DNA of 64,000 bases from Paenibacillus agilis (GCF_007786455.1 NZ_VNJK01000001.1:3124673-3188672), one strand, 5' to 3'. Shown: positions 18,729 through 27,982, counted from the first letter of the stretch. The notes: a model not told the origin generated them from the letters alone. Program-made: numbers and translations.

Positions 18729-19628
18729 TTAATACTCCACATCTTTTTTCCTTACGATGAACTGAATGATGGTCGCTGCAATAATAAATAGGAAGAGAAC
18801 AAAGGAACCTGCAGCAGCATAACCAAAATTACTGAGTTGGAATCCGTTATTGTAAATAAAGAGCGCCATGGACATCGTTTCATTCAATGGCCCACCTTTT
18901 GTCATTACGAGCGGTTCCTCGAAAAACTGAATCCAGCCAATTAGCGTCGTAATCGTGACAAAGAAAGTAGCAAAGCCAAGCAGTGGAACAGTAATGTAAA
19001 ACAGCCTTTGCCGTTTGTTCGCTCCATCGATTTCAGCAGCCTCATAATACGTACGCGGAATTCCCTGAAGAGCAGCTAGGAAAATGATCATATTAACACC
19101 CATCGACTTCCACAGTGCCATTAAAATTAATGACAGTTTCGCCAACACCGGGTCCTGAAGCCATTTTTGTGCGGGAATATCAAACCAAGACAACATATGA
19201 TTAAACAATCCGTACTGACTGTTGTACAAATAGCCCCATACGACAGCGACGGCGACAATGTTCGTGATAGAAGGCATATAATAGATAACTCGGAACGTCT
19301 TAAATAGCCGCCCTGTTCCGTAATTAAGCAGCAGTGCAGCACTCATAGAAAGAATAATAACGAGCGGAACCCCGACAATGACATAGAATGCCGTATTATA
19401 GATCGATTTTAAAAATACCGGGTCTTTAAACAACTGTACAAAATTATCGAAGCCAACTGCGCTAATGTTGGAATAATCAGCAAGCCCTGCTAGATCGATG
19501 TCTGTAAAGCTAATGACCAATGCAATTACAATTGGAATGATTGAGAATACGATTAGCAACAGAAGCGTAGGTGCGATAAATAAGTATGGGACTCTATATT
19601 TAGTCCACCGCTTCCAAATATGCTGCAT
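18729..19628 (-). CDS. Carbohydrate ABC transporter permease, MalF/UgpA type
   Basis: 299 residues with six membrane segments and the EAA motif YEAAEIDGANKRQRLFYITVP. The N-terminus (KRWTKYRVPYLFIAPTLLLL) is that of CUT1 first permeases. It forms the inner-membrane heterodimer with the MalG-type gene that follows and receives sugar from the lipoprotein encoded upstream. Confidence 0.9.
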   Translation of the reverse strand: MQHIWKRWTKYRVPYLFIAPTLLLLIVFSIIPIVIALVISFTDIDLAGLADYSNISAVGFDNFVQLFKDPVFLKSIYNTAFYVIVGVPLVIILSMSAALLLNYGTGRLFKTFRVIYYMPSITNIVAVAVVWGYLYNSQYGLFNHMLSWFDIPAQKWLQDPVLAKLSLILMALWKSMGVNMIIFLAALQGIPRTYYEAAEIDGANKRQRLFYITVPLLGFATFFVTITTLIGWIQFFEEPLVMTKGGPLNETMSMALFIYNNGFQLSNFGYAAAGSFVLFLFIIAATIIQFIVRKKDVEY

Positions 19629-19750
19629 CGTCTTTCACCCCCTCGGATTATAGCTGCAGCCTGCCCACGATGGAGCAAGCCGCATCGAACATACAACATT
19701 TGCTCACGTTGATCTAGCAAAACTAAAATGATAATGAAGCTATGGTGCTT

Positions 19751-20989
19751 TTACTTGTTTAAGATTTCTTTTGCTTTCTCATTCAAAGCATCCAGCTCTG
19801 TCTTCACATCTGCATCACCGACTGTAATCTGCTCGAAGCTAGCAATAATCGCTTGAGCAATCGTTTCCCATTCCTTAACGAATGGAGCAGGACGGGAATT
19901 TTCTAACTGTTCGCCGAATACTGCTACAAGCGGCTCTTTCAACTTTTCATCATTCCAAGCTTCTTTTACAGATGGAAGCGTGTTAGCCATTTCATACCAT
20001 TTCAGCTGTGTTTCTTTCTCGGACATATAGGAAACGAATTTTACTGCTTCATCCGCCATTTTTGTATGACTGAATACGGAAAGATTCGATCCGCCGATGG
20101 AAGACGTATTCGTTTTCTTCGTAGGCATAACTACTGTTGCCCATTTTCCATCAATCTCTGGCGCCTTTTCCTTTACAGTACCAATCATCCAAGGACCACT
20201 AATGAACATTGGGATCGTTCCATCTTTGAACGCTGCAGTAAGATCCAAATCTAAACCTTGCGGCACCAAGCCTTCATCCCAGAAGCTCTTTAAATATTCA
20301 ATCGATTCCACATATTCTGGCTGATTAAATAATGGCTCACGCTGATCATTAATTAGTTCGCTTCCGTTTTGCCAACCAAACAATGCTGTCGTAATTTGGT
20401 CACGCCCATCGATCGTAATACCGTACTTACCTTCTCCTCGTGCTGTCAGCTTCTTCGAAGCATCCTTCAAGTCATCCCATGTCTTTGGACCTTCTGGATA
20501 GCCTGCCTCTGCTAGCAAGTCTGTGCGATAATAGAGCACGCGCGTCTCTACGTACCATGGAATACCTACGACTTTCCCATCATGTTTCATCGTTTGAACG
20601 GCTCCATCGAAGAAGTTCTCTTCTTTTAAATTCGGATACTTCTCCATGTAAGAAGTCAAATCAAGCAGTGCACCTGCATTCGCAAATTCTGGTATCCAAG
20701 AGGTTCCCATCTGGATAACGTCAGGGCCGCTTTTTGAAGCTACTGCCGTCATCAACTTGTCATGAGCGTTCCCCCAAGGGATCGCTTGCACATCAACTTT
20801 AACGCCTGGATTTTGCTGCTCATATTGCTTTACCAACTCGGGCAGCTTCTGTCCTTCTCCACCCATGGCCCAAACTTTTAACACCTTTTCCCCATCTGCT
20901 GTTTCTTTAGACCCACCTGAACAACCAACTAAAGCTACCGAAAACATGAGTAATACCGTCAACGCCAACAACAACGATTTTCTCTTCAT
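19751..20989 (-). CDS. Extracellular sugar-binding lipoprotein of an ABC transporter
   Basis: About 412 residues. A lipoprotein signal peptide carries the lipobox LVGC (Cys25 counting from the upstream in-frame ATG), followed by a family-1 solute-binding fold (KVLKVWAMGGEG, YEQQNPGVKVDVQAIPWGNA). First gene of the import operon, so likely the most abundant product. The chosen ATG (20987-20989) has GAGGTG at 7 bases; an ATG two codons upstream is too close to it. Beta-1,2-oligoglucan binding is a context-based guess. Confidence 0.88.
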   Translation of the reverse strand: MKRKSLLLALTVLLMFSVALVGCSGGSKETADGEKVLKVWAMGGEGQKLPELVKQYEQQNPGVKVDVQAIPWGNAHDKLMTAVASKSGPDVIQMGTSWIPEFANAGALLDLTSYMEKYPNLKEENFFDGAVQTMKHDGKVVGIPWYVETRVLYYRTDLLAEAGYPEGPKTWDDLKDASKKLTARGEGKYGITIDGRDQITTALFGWQNGSELINDQREPLFNQPEYVESIEYLKSFWDEGLVPQGLDLDLTAAFKDGTIPMFISGPWMIGTVKEKAPEIDGKWATVVMPTKKTNTSSIGGSNLSVFSHTKMADEAVKFVSYMSEKETQLKWYEMANTLPSVKEAWNDEKLKEPLVAVFGEQLENSRPAPFVKEWETIAQAIIASFEQITVGDADVKTELDALNEKAKEILNK

Positions 20990-21051
20990 TTCCATTCACC
21001 TCGTCTGTAATGTACGTGCTTTTTGAACCATAGTGATGAATACTTATAAAT

Positions 21052-21065
21052 TCGAAACGTTTCGA
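21052..21065. promoter_or_regulatory. LacI/cre-type operator 1 upstream of sugar-binding protein gene
   Basis: TCGAAACGTTTCGA is a perfect 14-base palindrome 63 bases upstream of the chosen start. It is identical to the site at 21230-21243; the spacing of about 178 bases between them would permit looping. Confidence 0.75.
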
Positions 21066-21229
21066 TAATTGTCGAAATTAAGACCACTTTCCGCACAAAA
21101 ACACTTGCTTATTATTTCGACTAAGTACTTCCATTCATTCCTTATTGTTTATGTAAACAACTTATCTCATAAGAAAACAGCTGTTTACGAGAAAAAGATA
21201 CTTTGTTTGTAAAATAGATGAACAATAAT

Positions 21230-21243
21230 TCGAAACGTTTCGA
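21230..21243. promoter_or_regulatory. LacI/cre-type operator 2 upstream of sugar-binding protein gene
   Basis: A second TCGAAACGTTTCGA, flanked like the first by AAT and TAA. Both lie in the otherwise gene-free region 21000-21554, in which I see nothing else except possible promoter elements. Confidence 0.75.
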
Positions 21244-21554
21244 TAAACACATTATAATCTTGCATGTTAGCGTTTTCAACTACTTTTTTTATTACTCCCA
21301 ATTACTTTTTAACCAATCGAAATTAGATTGACCCTAGACAATTGAGTGCACCTATTTATCTACCTCCTGTTTCGCCGCTTACGTTACTACTTCCGATGCT
21401 ACCTGTTTACGTTTTCTATTGTCTGTTCATCCTTAGATTTTCTGCATGCAAAAAAGACTCACTCCATCTTCAACAAATGAAATAAGCCTTCTAAGTGTGC
21501 TATTGTGTCTACCAGCAATCAACTATCTACGACGCTACTTTTAAAATGAATCCA

Positions 21555-22748
21555 TTACTTTTTCTCTGTCGTATAATAAATAAATGCAATGACGGGTAAA
21601 GCTATTCCAATCAACAATGCTGCATTCCACCCACCTATAGCATACGCCCATCCTCCTGTCGCAGAGCCGATAGCACCACCAGCAAAAAAAATTGCCATGT
21701 ATAAACCATTAAGCCGACTTCGGAACTCAGCACCCAATGATAAAATTGCACGTTGTCCGATAACTAGATTTGCTGAAACACCCATGTCTAATAAAATCGC
21801 TGAAATGACCAAGGTTACTAATGCGAATGTGGAACTGCCTTGAATTACAAGAGGTAAAATCCCAGAAATAATAACTAAAACTAATGCTATACCTGTAACT
21901 GGTCGAGTCCAGCCTCTATCGGCAAACCGGCCTGCCACTGGTGCAGCTACCGCCCCAACTACTCCAAGCAAGGCAAACAAGGCAACTTCCTTTTGGGAAA
22001 AATGGAACATCGGACTTGTTAATAATAAAGGAACCGTAGTCCAGAACAAACTGAAAGTTGCGAACACACACGCGTGATAGATCGCTCTACGCTGCAAAAT
22101 CGGCGTAGTTTTGAGTAGATGTAACATGGAACCCAAAAGTACCGAGTATCGCGTTGTGGTCAACGCTCGTCTCGCAGGAAGCACCATTGCCAATAATAGA
22201 GCCAACACTAAAATCGCCGTGGCGGACAAGTAGTATACGGCTCTCCAGCCCCAAAACTCCGCCACTATACTTGAAATGGGACGAGCGAGCATAATACCGA
22301 GCAATAAACCACTCATAACATTTCCAACATTTCGACCGCGAGTAGCATCTGGCGAAAGTTGAGCTGCGTAAGGTACAAGTATTTGAGCCGCAACTGATCC
22401 CAACCCGATAAACAGTGAAACAGTGAGAAAAAGGGCAGCACTTTTGACTACAGCCGCAAGCGCCAAAGCTACGACAGTGAGGAGCAAAGACACTACAACA
22501 AGTTTTCGGTTTTCAAGTATATCCCCCAAGGGTACGATAAATAATAATCCGATTCCGTAACCAATCTGAGTAAGGGTAACGATTAAGCCAACTGCCCCAG
22601 AAGATAACCCCAGTGCCGAACTAATGGGACCTACTAGAGGCTGCGCATAATAGAGATTAGCAGCGATTAGACCACAGGCTGTAGCAAGAATGAGTATGAG
22701 CCATGCCGAAATAGGGTTTGCATGTTTTTCACCTTCGATTGAACTCAA
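21555..22748 (-). CDS. MFS efflux transporter under TetR control
   Basis: 397 residues with twelve predicted membrane segments. The MFS loop-2/3 region is [21 protein letters not shown] and an FADRG loop lies between the halves. The family resembles arabinose-efflux-like drug/H+ antiporters (YfcJ/YbcL-like). The start is TTG (22746-22748) behind AAAGGAG. A GGAACGATCATTCC operator lies 40 bases upstream and the tetR-type gene is immediately before it, so the exporter is probably induced by its substrate via that repressor. Substrate unknown. Confidence 0.85.
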   Translation of the reverse strand: MSSIEGEKHANPISAWLILILATACGLIAANLYYAQPLVGPISSALGLSSGAVGLIVTLTQIGYGIGLLFIVPLGDILENRKLVVVSLLLTVVALALAAVVKSAALFLTVSLFIGLGSVAAQILVPYAAQLSPDATRGRNVGNVMSGLLLGIMLARPISSIVAEFWGWRAVYYLSATAILVLALLLAMVLPARRALTTTRYSVLLGSMLHLLKTTPILQRRAIYHACVFATFSLFWTTVPLLLTSPMFHFSQKEVALFALLGVVGAVAAPVAGRFADRGWTRPVTGIALVLVIISGILPLVIQGSSTFALVTLVISAILLDMGVSANLVIGQRAILSLGAEFRSRLNGLYMAIFFAGGAIGSATGGWAYAIGGWNAALLIGIALPVIAFIYYTTEKK

Positions 22749-22787
22749 GGCTATCGCTCCTTTGCTGGTGAATAAGCCTCCTTTTCC

Positions 22788-22801
22788 GGAACGATCATTC
22801 C
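22788..22801. promoter_or_regulatory. TetR operator upstream of MFS gene
   Basis: GGAACGATCATTCC is a one-mismatch match to the perfect palindrome at 23440-23453, with the same flank CCGGAAC...TTCCAG. On the minus strand TTGAGA and TTTAAT (17-base spacing) lie just upstream, so the site covers the predicted transcript start of the MFS gene. Confidence 0.75.
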
Positions 22802-22822
22802 AGAAAGATTAAAAAAATTTGT

Positions 22823-23398
22823 TTATAGCATCTCAATAACGGTGTTCATCATGTCATAAACCATTTTTTTATCACTTTTCACCTTAGATACTACATTGAT
22901 ACTATGGTTAAGGTTAAGCAATAAGTGTGATAGAACCTTAATGTCTTTCTTGGAGTCAATTTCTCCTGTCCGCTGTCCTTTGCTTAGAAGTTCATCAAAT
23001 GCCTGCTCCAATTCCTCGAAGCTGTCTCGTATCAATTTGCGTAGTTGTTCATCCGGTGAATCCAAGCCAAGCGATGCGTTTGTAATGAAGCATCCTTTGG
23101 GCAAATTCTCATCAAATGCAGAAGTAATATGCTCGTCAAAATACTGCCGAATTCCAACTTTCGCAGACGACGCATTTACTAAGAGATTTCTTTTTTTCTG
23201 TCTTAGTTTTTTGTAATATTGCATGGCTTCAACATATAGCGTCTCTTTGTCTACAAAGGTTTCATACAAACTTGATCTGCTTAATTCCATTGCTTTTAAT
23301 AGATCCGGAATGCTTGTCGCTTCATAACCTTTTTCCCAAAAAACTAACATTGCTTTATGAATTACGTGCTCTTTGTTAAACTCTCTAGACCGTCCGAT
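22823..23398 (-). CDS. TetR-family repressor, probable non-standard ATC start
   Basis: About 191 residues if begun at the ATC codon (23396-23398) where homologs have the Met of M-GR-S/P-REF. GRSREFNKEHVIHKAMLVFWEKGYEATSIPDLLKAMELSRSSLYETF is the N-terminal helix-turn-helix; a TetR C-terminal ligand domain follows. AAGGAGG (23407-23413) lies 8 bases upstream of the ATC. An alternative TTG at 23482 lies upstream of both the operator (23440-23453) and the -10 box (23426-23431), so it would not be transcribed. Either ATC is used (rare, cf. infC ATT) or the start has mutated. It should repress itself and the MFS gene. Confidence 0.75.
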   Translation of the reverse strand: MGRSREFNKEHVIHKAMLVFWEKGYEATSIPDLLKAMELSRSSLYETFVDKETLYVEAMQYYKKLRQKKRNLLVNASSAKVGIRQYFDEHITSAFDENLPKGCFITNASLGLDSPDEQLRKLIRDSFEELEQAFDELLSKGQRTGEIDSKKDIKVLSHLLLNLNHSINVVSKVKSDKKMVYDMMNTVIEML

Positions 23399-23425
23399 TA
23401 GTAACTCCTCCTTATGTGTAGAAGG

Positions 23426-23453
23426 ATTATAACATTTCCGGAACGATCGTTCC
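23426..23453 (-). promoter_or_regulatory. Extended -10 promoter and TetR operator of the repressor gene
   Basis: On the minus strand TGTTATAAT (TATAAT at 23426-23431) is an extended -10. The spacer region is occupied by the perfect palindrome GGAACGATCGTTCC (23440-23453), matching the site before the MFS gene. Binding there would block RNA polymerase, giving autoregulation. Confidence 0.75.
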
Positions 23454-23610
23454 AGTTTTTCGTGATTCGAATCAAATTCCAAAGCCTACTAAAATAATTT
23501 CCAATCTAACACAATCTCCTGCCTCATCTTGGGTAGCATCATCTGTGGTACGGTTCACCGCGTTGTCTGTAACGGCAAGTTTTTGGGCTATCCTTTTAGA
23601 GTAAATTAGA

Positions 23611-23653
23611 TTGACTAACACAATAACATAAGTTACTCTTAACCTATGTTATT
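23611..23653 (+). promoter_or_regulatory. Promoter with PadR-type operator
   Basis: TTGACT (23611-23616) and TACTCT (23634-23639) are spaced 17 bases. A long inverted repeat, AATAACATA (23622-23630) against TATGTTATT (23645-23653), encloses the -10. This is the ATAACAT/ATGTTAT form typical of PadR operators, pointing to autoregulation of the gene at 23671. Confidence 0.7.
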
Positions 23654-23670
23654 CATAACGAGGTGTAATA

Positions 23671-24588
23671 ATGTCAATCCAATTAGCAATATTAGGCATT
23701 CTGAGTTGGAAGTCCTCAACAGGATATGAATTAAAAAAGATTTTTGAGGATTCCTCCTTCATGTATTGGTCCGGTAATAATAATCAAATTTACAAAGCTC
23801 TAATGTACATGGAAAATGAAAATTTTGTTACTAGTGAAGTGGTCCATCAGGATAACTCTCCTTCAAAAAAAATATATTCCATAACAGAAGAAGGACTTAA
23901 AGAACTAAAAAAGTGGCTTGTGTCATCACCAGAAGTTCCAGAAATAAAAAAAACATTTTTGGTGCAGCTTGCATGGTCAGATATGTTAAGTAATCAAGAA
24001 TTAAGTAAGGCACTCTCAAAATATGAAAATGAAATCAAACTGCACTTGATTATGCAGAATGAGAAATACAGACGTGCTCTTCATTCACCTAATAGAAGCA
24101 ATAGGGAAAGCTTAATATGGGAAATGATTTCAGAAAACATCATATCAACCTATAATAATGAACTTAATTGGGTCCGAGAAACTCGTCAGAAGTTGTTTAA
24201 AAATGAAGTTGTAGAGGAAGAGGAGAAAATGAACTATCAAATTAGAGAAATAGAGAGTAAAAAATATATTGAGCTGATTTCTACTACTGAGCCTTTAAGT
24301 ACAGAGAATGATGCACTTGATCTAATAGCTTTATGCTGGGAACATGAGACAAATGTGCTTATGATACACTATGCAACCTTATCAGAAGACTTCTTCAAGC
24401 TTAAGACCAAATTAGCCGGCAATATGATCCAGAAATTTACAAACTATGGTATTAAAGCTACTGCTATTATTCCTCAGGAGACAATTCAAAAAGGCAGATT
24501 CAAAGAAATGGCCATGGAAACGAACAAAGGCAATCATTTTAGATTGTATGAAAGTAAAGAAGAAGCTGAAAAATGGCTTCTGAAATAG
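23671..24588 (+). CDS. PadR-family regulator fused to a DUF4180 domain
   Basis: 305 residues. The N-terminal winged helix is AILGILSWKSSTGYELKKIFEDS, with the PadR wing NNNQIYKALMYMENENFVTSE. A dimerising helical region runs to about 185, and the DUF4180 domain fills the C-terminus (about 190-305; YQIREIESKKYIELISTTEPL, ALDLIALCWEHETNVLMIHY). DUF4180 occurs both alone and fused to PadR and is thought to sense a signal. The start follows CGAGGTG. It shares an operon with the hydrolase 18 bases downstream. Confidence 0.88.
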   Translation: MSIQLAILGILSWKSSTGYELKKIFEDSSFMYWSGNNNQIYKALMYMENENFVTSEVVHQDNSPSKKIYSITEEGLKELKKWLVSSPEVPEIKKTFLVQLAWSDMLSNQELSKALSKYENEIKLHLIMQNEKYRRALHSPNRSNRESLIWEMISENIISTYNNELNWVRETRQKLFKNEVVEEEEKMNYQIREIESKKYIELISTTEPLSTENDALDLIALCWEHETNVLMIHYATLSEDFFKLKTKLAGNMIQKFTNYGIKATAIIPQETIQKGRFKEMAMETNKGNHFRLYESKEEAEKWLLK

Positions 24589-24606
24589 AAAGAAAGGAGA
24601 GTTATA

Positions 24607-25470
24607 ATGGAAAATATATATAGGTCAGAAGAAGGTAAACGAGAAGTTTTAGGACAGTATCGAAAAATACTTGCCAGCTGGCCAGTGGAAAACCACCAAT
24701 ACGTAGTTGAGACAAGTCTTGGACCGACTTTTGTCATAGAGTCTGGATCAAAGGACAGTCCCCCGTTAATCCTCCTGCATGGAAGCGTATCAAATTCTTA
24801 CACTTGGTACGGCGATGTAGCTTCTCTTTCTAAAACCCACAATGTCTATGCAATCGACATTATTGGAGAAGCAGGATTATCAGCGGCAATTAGACCAAAC
24901 TACGAAAGTGATGCATATGCTCTATGGTTGAATGAAACAATAACTGCACTTAGATTAAGCAGCTGTTCAATTGTAGCTATGTCATTAGGTGGCTGGATTG
25001 CATTGAGTTTCGCCACCACCTATCCGGATAAGGTTGATAATTTGGTTTTGCTTTGTCCCGGAGGGCTTGCACCTGAAAAAGCCAGTTTCCTATGGAAAGC
25101 AATTTTTTTCTCACTACTTGGAAAATGGGGCCAGCTTCAAACACTCAAATTAGTGGGTGGCGGTAATAGTTCTTCTTCATCGTTATCCAGATTGGGAGAA
25201 GATCTTGCATTCTCATCACTTACGTTTAAATATTTCAAACCACGAACGGCAAAAATGCCAGTATTCAGTGATCAGTTGCTTTATCAATTAACTATGCCGA
25301 TATTAATGCTTTTTGGCGATTCTGATCAATTAATACCTGCAAGCAAGAGTATTATGCGACTTAAACAATTTGCACAACAAGCTAAGATCGAACTACTGCC
25401 TAATACGGGCCACCTAATTGTCAACCAAGCAGATAGGATACTAAAATTCTTGAACCTCCGAGGCATTTGA
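24607..25470 (+). CDS. Alpha/beta hydrolase
   Basis: 287 residues. HGSVSNSYTWYGDVASLS is the oxyanion region, nucleophile Ser lies in VAMSLGGWIAL, Asp in LMLFGDSDQLIPASKS, and His in LLPNTGHLIVNQ. This completes the triad of the lipase/epoxide-hydrolase-like family. It is cytoplasmic by lack of signal peptide and co-transcribed with the PadR-DUF4180 regulator, which suggests that a compound sensed by the regulator is hydrolysed here. Substrate unknown. Confidence 0.85.
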   Translation: MENIYRSEEGKREVLGQYRKILASWPVENHQYVVETSLGPTFVIESGSKDSPPLILLHGSVSNSYTWYGDVASLSKTHNVYAIDIIGEAGLSAAIRPNYESDAYALWLNETITALRLSSCSIVAMSLGGWIALSFATTYPDKVDNLVLLCPGGLAPEKASFLWKAIFFSLLGKWGQLQTLKLVGGGNSSSSSLSRLGEDLAFSSLTFKYFKPRTAKMPVFSDQLLYQLTMPILMLFGDSDQLIPASKSIMRLKQFAQQAKIELLPNTGHLIVNQADRILKFLNLRGI

Positions 25471-25494
25471 TATGTTACTGCAAACAATAAAATT

Positions 25495-25566
25495 AAGGGC
25501 TTCTCGACATTAGCACCTCCGGCCTAACAGCCGAAAGAAAAACTCAATGTGTGGAAGCCCTTTTTT
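25495..25566 (+). terminator. Long intrinsic terminator after hydrolase
   Basis: AAGGGCTTC at 25495 pairs with GAAGCCCTT ending at 25562, with an inner ACATT/AATGT pairing, followed by a T-run. The long arm could hold an extra element, but none was recognised. The stretch 25567-25828 shows nothing further. Confidence 0.75.
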
Positions 25567-25828
25567 ATAGGACATATTCAGCCCTGCCAAACCGGATTAA
25601 GCCATTTTTGGTGCATATATTATAATTTTGACCCTCCCCACTTTGCGAAGTCCGCCATTCGAAGAAGCGAACTAAAATGTGGTTTGATCGATGTCCATTG
25701 AATAGCCTTTAGCCCGAAACCTACACACATATATACAAACTCATGCCCCGCAAGGAATTCCGCAAAAAAACTTGACCTTATTTATGATACGGTTCACCGA
25801 TCTTTATGCTATAAATAAAAATGATATC

Positions 25829-25866
25829 AAAAAAGATGACCCCGTATTGCTCAGGAATCATCTTTT
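25829..25866 (-). terminator. Intrinsic terminator of SLH-BsuPI gene
   Basis: On the minus strand AAGATGAT..CC pairs with GG..TCATCTT and is followed by TTTTTT. It lies just past the stop at 25895. Confidence 0.7.
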
Positions 25867-25894
25867 CGCATCATTCAATTATATAGTTGTTCCA

Positions 25895-26797
25895 TTACTG
25901 AACCGTAAATTGCTTAATGACGCGTGCACTATTATCTTTCGCCGTAATCCAAAACTCTACCGAATACGATTTGCCCCGCTCCAACTTCGCTTGATGATCG
26001 TAAGTCACCGTCTCATTTGGAGACAAGGATTCCTCTCCAAGAACTTGCATAAACATTTGATCCGCAGATAAATGCTCGACGATAGATCCTGTTCCATCCT
26101 TTATAATTAAGTCAAATCGTTGCGATGTATTGTACTCCAACAACAACGTCTCAGATCCTGTATTTCGTACGGTAAATAAAAAATTTGTTTGCCCTGTGGC
26201 TGCATCCGTACTAATCTGAACATCTGTCTTTAACGGATCTGCTGTCCGTTGTGCCGTATCTATATTTGCCAACATTCTCACCAGTGTAGTTACATCTTTA
26301 CGCTTTACTTCAGTACGGAACGAAGTTACCTCCGTCAATATTCCTTTATTCAATGCCGTGAAGACGTAAGGAGAAGCCCAGTCAGAGGTATCCCATAATT
26401 CTTGTGGTTCTGTTTTCATGGGAGCAGTACCTACAATCGGAACTTTAAAACCTTTCATTAAAGCAACGAGAAGTTGTTCCAGCGTTACCTTCTCATTCGG
26501 TTTAAAATGCTTATTCGATACCCCTGTCATTAGCTTCGCTTCCACAACTGCAGGTATCGCTCCATTGTTAACTGCCCAATGTGCTTTCGTATCTTCGAAG
26601 GATGCTGCCTCCGTTGACCGAAGTTCAAATAAACGAGCAAGAACGGTTGCCAACTCTGCGCGCGTCAGATTCTCCTCCAACCGATCATGGATTAACTTAA
26701 CAGGCTTCTTAAACTCAGGCATAGGCGGAGCGGCATAGACAGTCGATCCAAGTACGCCAAATACAACCAACATAACGATTGCTATCTTTTTCTTCAT
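25895..26797 (-). CDS. Secreted protein with SLH repeats and C-terminal BsuPI domain
   Basis: 300 residues. A signal peptide ends near VYAAPPMPE. SLH-type repeats (about 40-170) are recognisable from LTRAELATVLARLF, FEDTKAHWAVNNGAIPAVVE and KHFKPNEKVTLEQLLVAL. The C-terminus (about 195-300; TNFLFTVRNTGSETLLLEYNTSQ, ERGKSYSVEFWITAKD) is the BsuPI/IseA-type intracellular proteinase-inhibitor fold. SLH domains bind pyruvylated wall polymer, so the protein likely displays a protease-inhibitor-like domain at the surface. Confidence 0.8.
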   Translation of the reverse strand: MKKKIAIVMLVVFGVLGSTVYAAPPMPEFKKPVKLIHDRLEENLTRAELATVLARLFELRSTEAASFEDTKAHWAVNNGAIPAVVEAKLMTGVSNKHFKPNEKVTLEQLLVALMKGFKVPIVGTAPMKTEPQELWDTSDWASPYVFTALNKGILTEVTSFRTEVKRKDVTTLVRMLANIDTAQRTADPLKTDVQISTDAATGQTNFLFTVRNTGSETLLLEYNTSQRFDLIIKDGTGSIVEHLSADQMFMQVLGEESLSPNETVTYDHQAKLERGKSYSVEFWITAKDNSARVIKQFTVQ

Positions 26798-26874
26798 AGC
26801 CTTGCTCCTTTCTTATCATTTTGTTCATAGACGACCCTCCAACTTATATTGTTGCAGACAGCTGCTTATCCGAT

Positions 26875-27849
26875 TCAAAAAAGAAGATTTACATCTATTA
26901 TTTCTTCATTACGTTCAATCTCACCACGAATACGGTCGAGCGTAGACTTCATTCTCTCCGTAAGCTGCCCTGCCGCTTGCTTTTCACTTACCGCAATATA
27001 CAGTAGGAATTGACGGAGCTTTAAAAAGGTCGGTATTCGCTCCAGCTCTTCGCGCTCCAATGTACGATGCCGCGTGTACCCTTCTACGAAACAGGCCAAG
27101 AATTCCCGAATATTCTGACTGTTCTGGCCAATCTGATTGCCTTTTATCACATAATATAAAATGACAGCTATATCGTTTACATACCAGTTGTACTGCATAT
27201 CATCAAAATCAAATAAAGTAATTTGTCCGTCTGCAACAAAATAATTGCCGCGATGACAGTCATAATGGATTAGCCCATAGTTCTGAGACGTCACAGGAAA
27301 AGCATGCAGCTGCTCCAACACCTTTTGTCCATATGTAATGACAGCTGGTTGTCCCTGCAACAATTCCGAAAAATGGTTTAAGCGCGGCTCGTCATACCAT
27401 TGTGAGCGAACATAAGAAGGATCTGAAGGTGAATACACCTCTGCAAGTCGATGCATTCGACCTACAATGTCTCCTAACTGTACAAATAAGTCAGGTCCCC
27501 AATCCTCTTCTCCCACTTTATCGCCCTTAGCCTTCTCATAACCCACAAAGTAAAATTGCCCTACCTTATATACATACTGCCCATCTATAGTTGGAATACA
27601 ACGAGATACAGATATGCCATGCTCAGCTAAATAATTGATATAGTCCACTTCTGCCAACAGCATTAATTTGGTACGACGTTCTCGGTGAATGATTTTAAGT
27701 ATGAAGGATTTTTTGTCTTTACTGAACTCATAGACATAGCTTTCAAAACCACCAATTTCAATCATTTCACTTGGTGCTACTCCGAATACCAATGCCGCTA
27801 TCGCTACAATGTCATGTAGCTGTTCGCTACTTACTGCATCATCCATGTT
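26875..27849 (-). CDS. Aminoglycoside-phosphotransferase/CotS-like kinase
   Basis: About 324 residues of the APH fold: a nucleotide-binding lobe with SFILKIIHRE, catalytic loop LIHYDCHRGNYF (HxDxxxxN) and metal motif LFDFDDM. The family includes homoserine-kinase-like and spore-coat CotS/YutH proteins; the substrate cannot be read. An in-frame ATG 11 codons upstream (27882) has no ribosome site, whereas the chosen ATG follows AGAGGA. Confidence 0.8.
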   Translation of the reverse strand, partial: NMDDAVSSEQLHDIVAIAALVFGVAPSEMIEIGGFESYVYEFSKDKKSFILKIIHRERRTKLMLLAEVDYINYLAEHGISVSRCIPTIDGQYVYKVGQFYFVGYEKAKGDKVGEEDWGPDLFVQLGDIVGRMHRLAEVYSPSDPSYVRSQWYDEPRLNHFSELLQGQPAVITYGQKVLEQLHAFPVTSQNYGLIHYDCHRGNYFVADGQITLFDFDDMQYNWYVNDIAVILYYVIKGNQIGQNSQNIREFLACFVEGYTRHRTLEREELERIPTFLKLRQFLLYIAVSEKQAAGQLTERMKSTLDRIRGEIERNEEIIDVNLLF

Positions 27850-27982
27850 GTATCCTCTCACCTCATTTACATCTCTTTCCATTCATTAAATCAGGAATAT
27901 ACATACAAGTAAAGAGGAACCGTTACCTAGGCGTATACATACAGTAATGAGAAATGTATCGTTAGATGGAGGTAATGACAAC

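Noticed and set aside
22823-23482. TetR gene started at TTG 23482
   Set aside because: That start is upstream of the predicted promoter and operator, and the extra residues are encoded by the operator itself.
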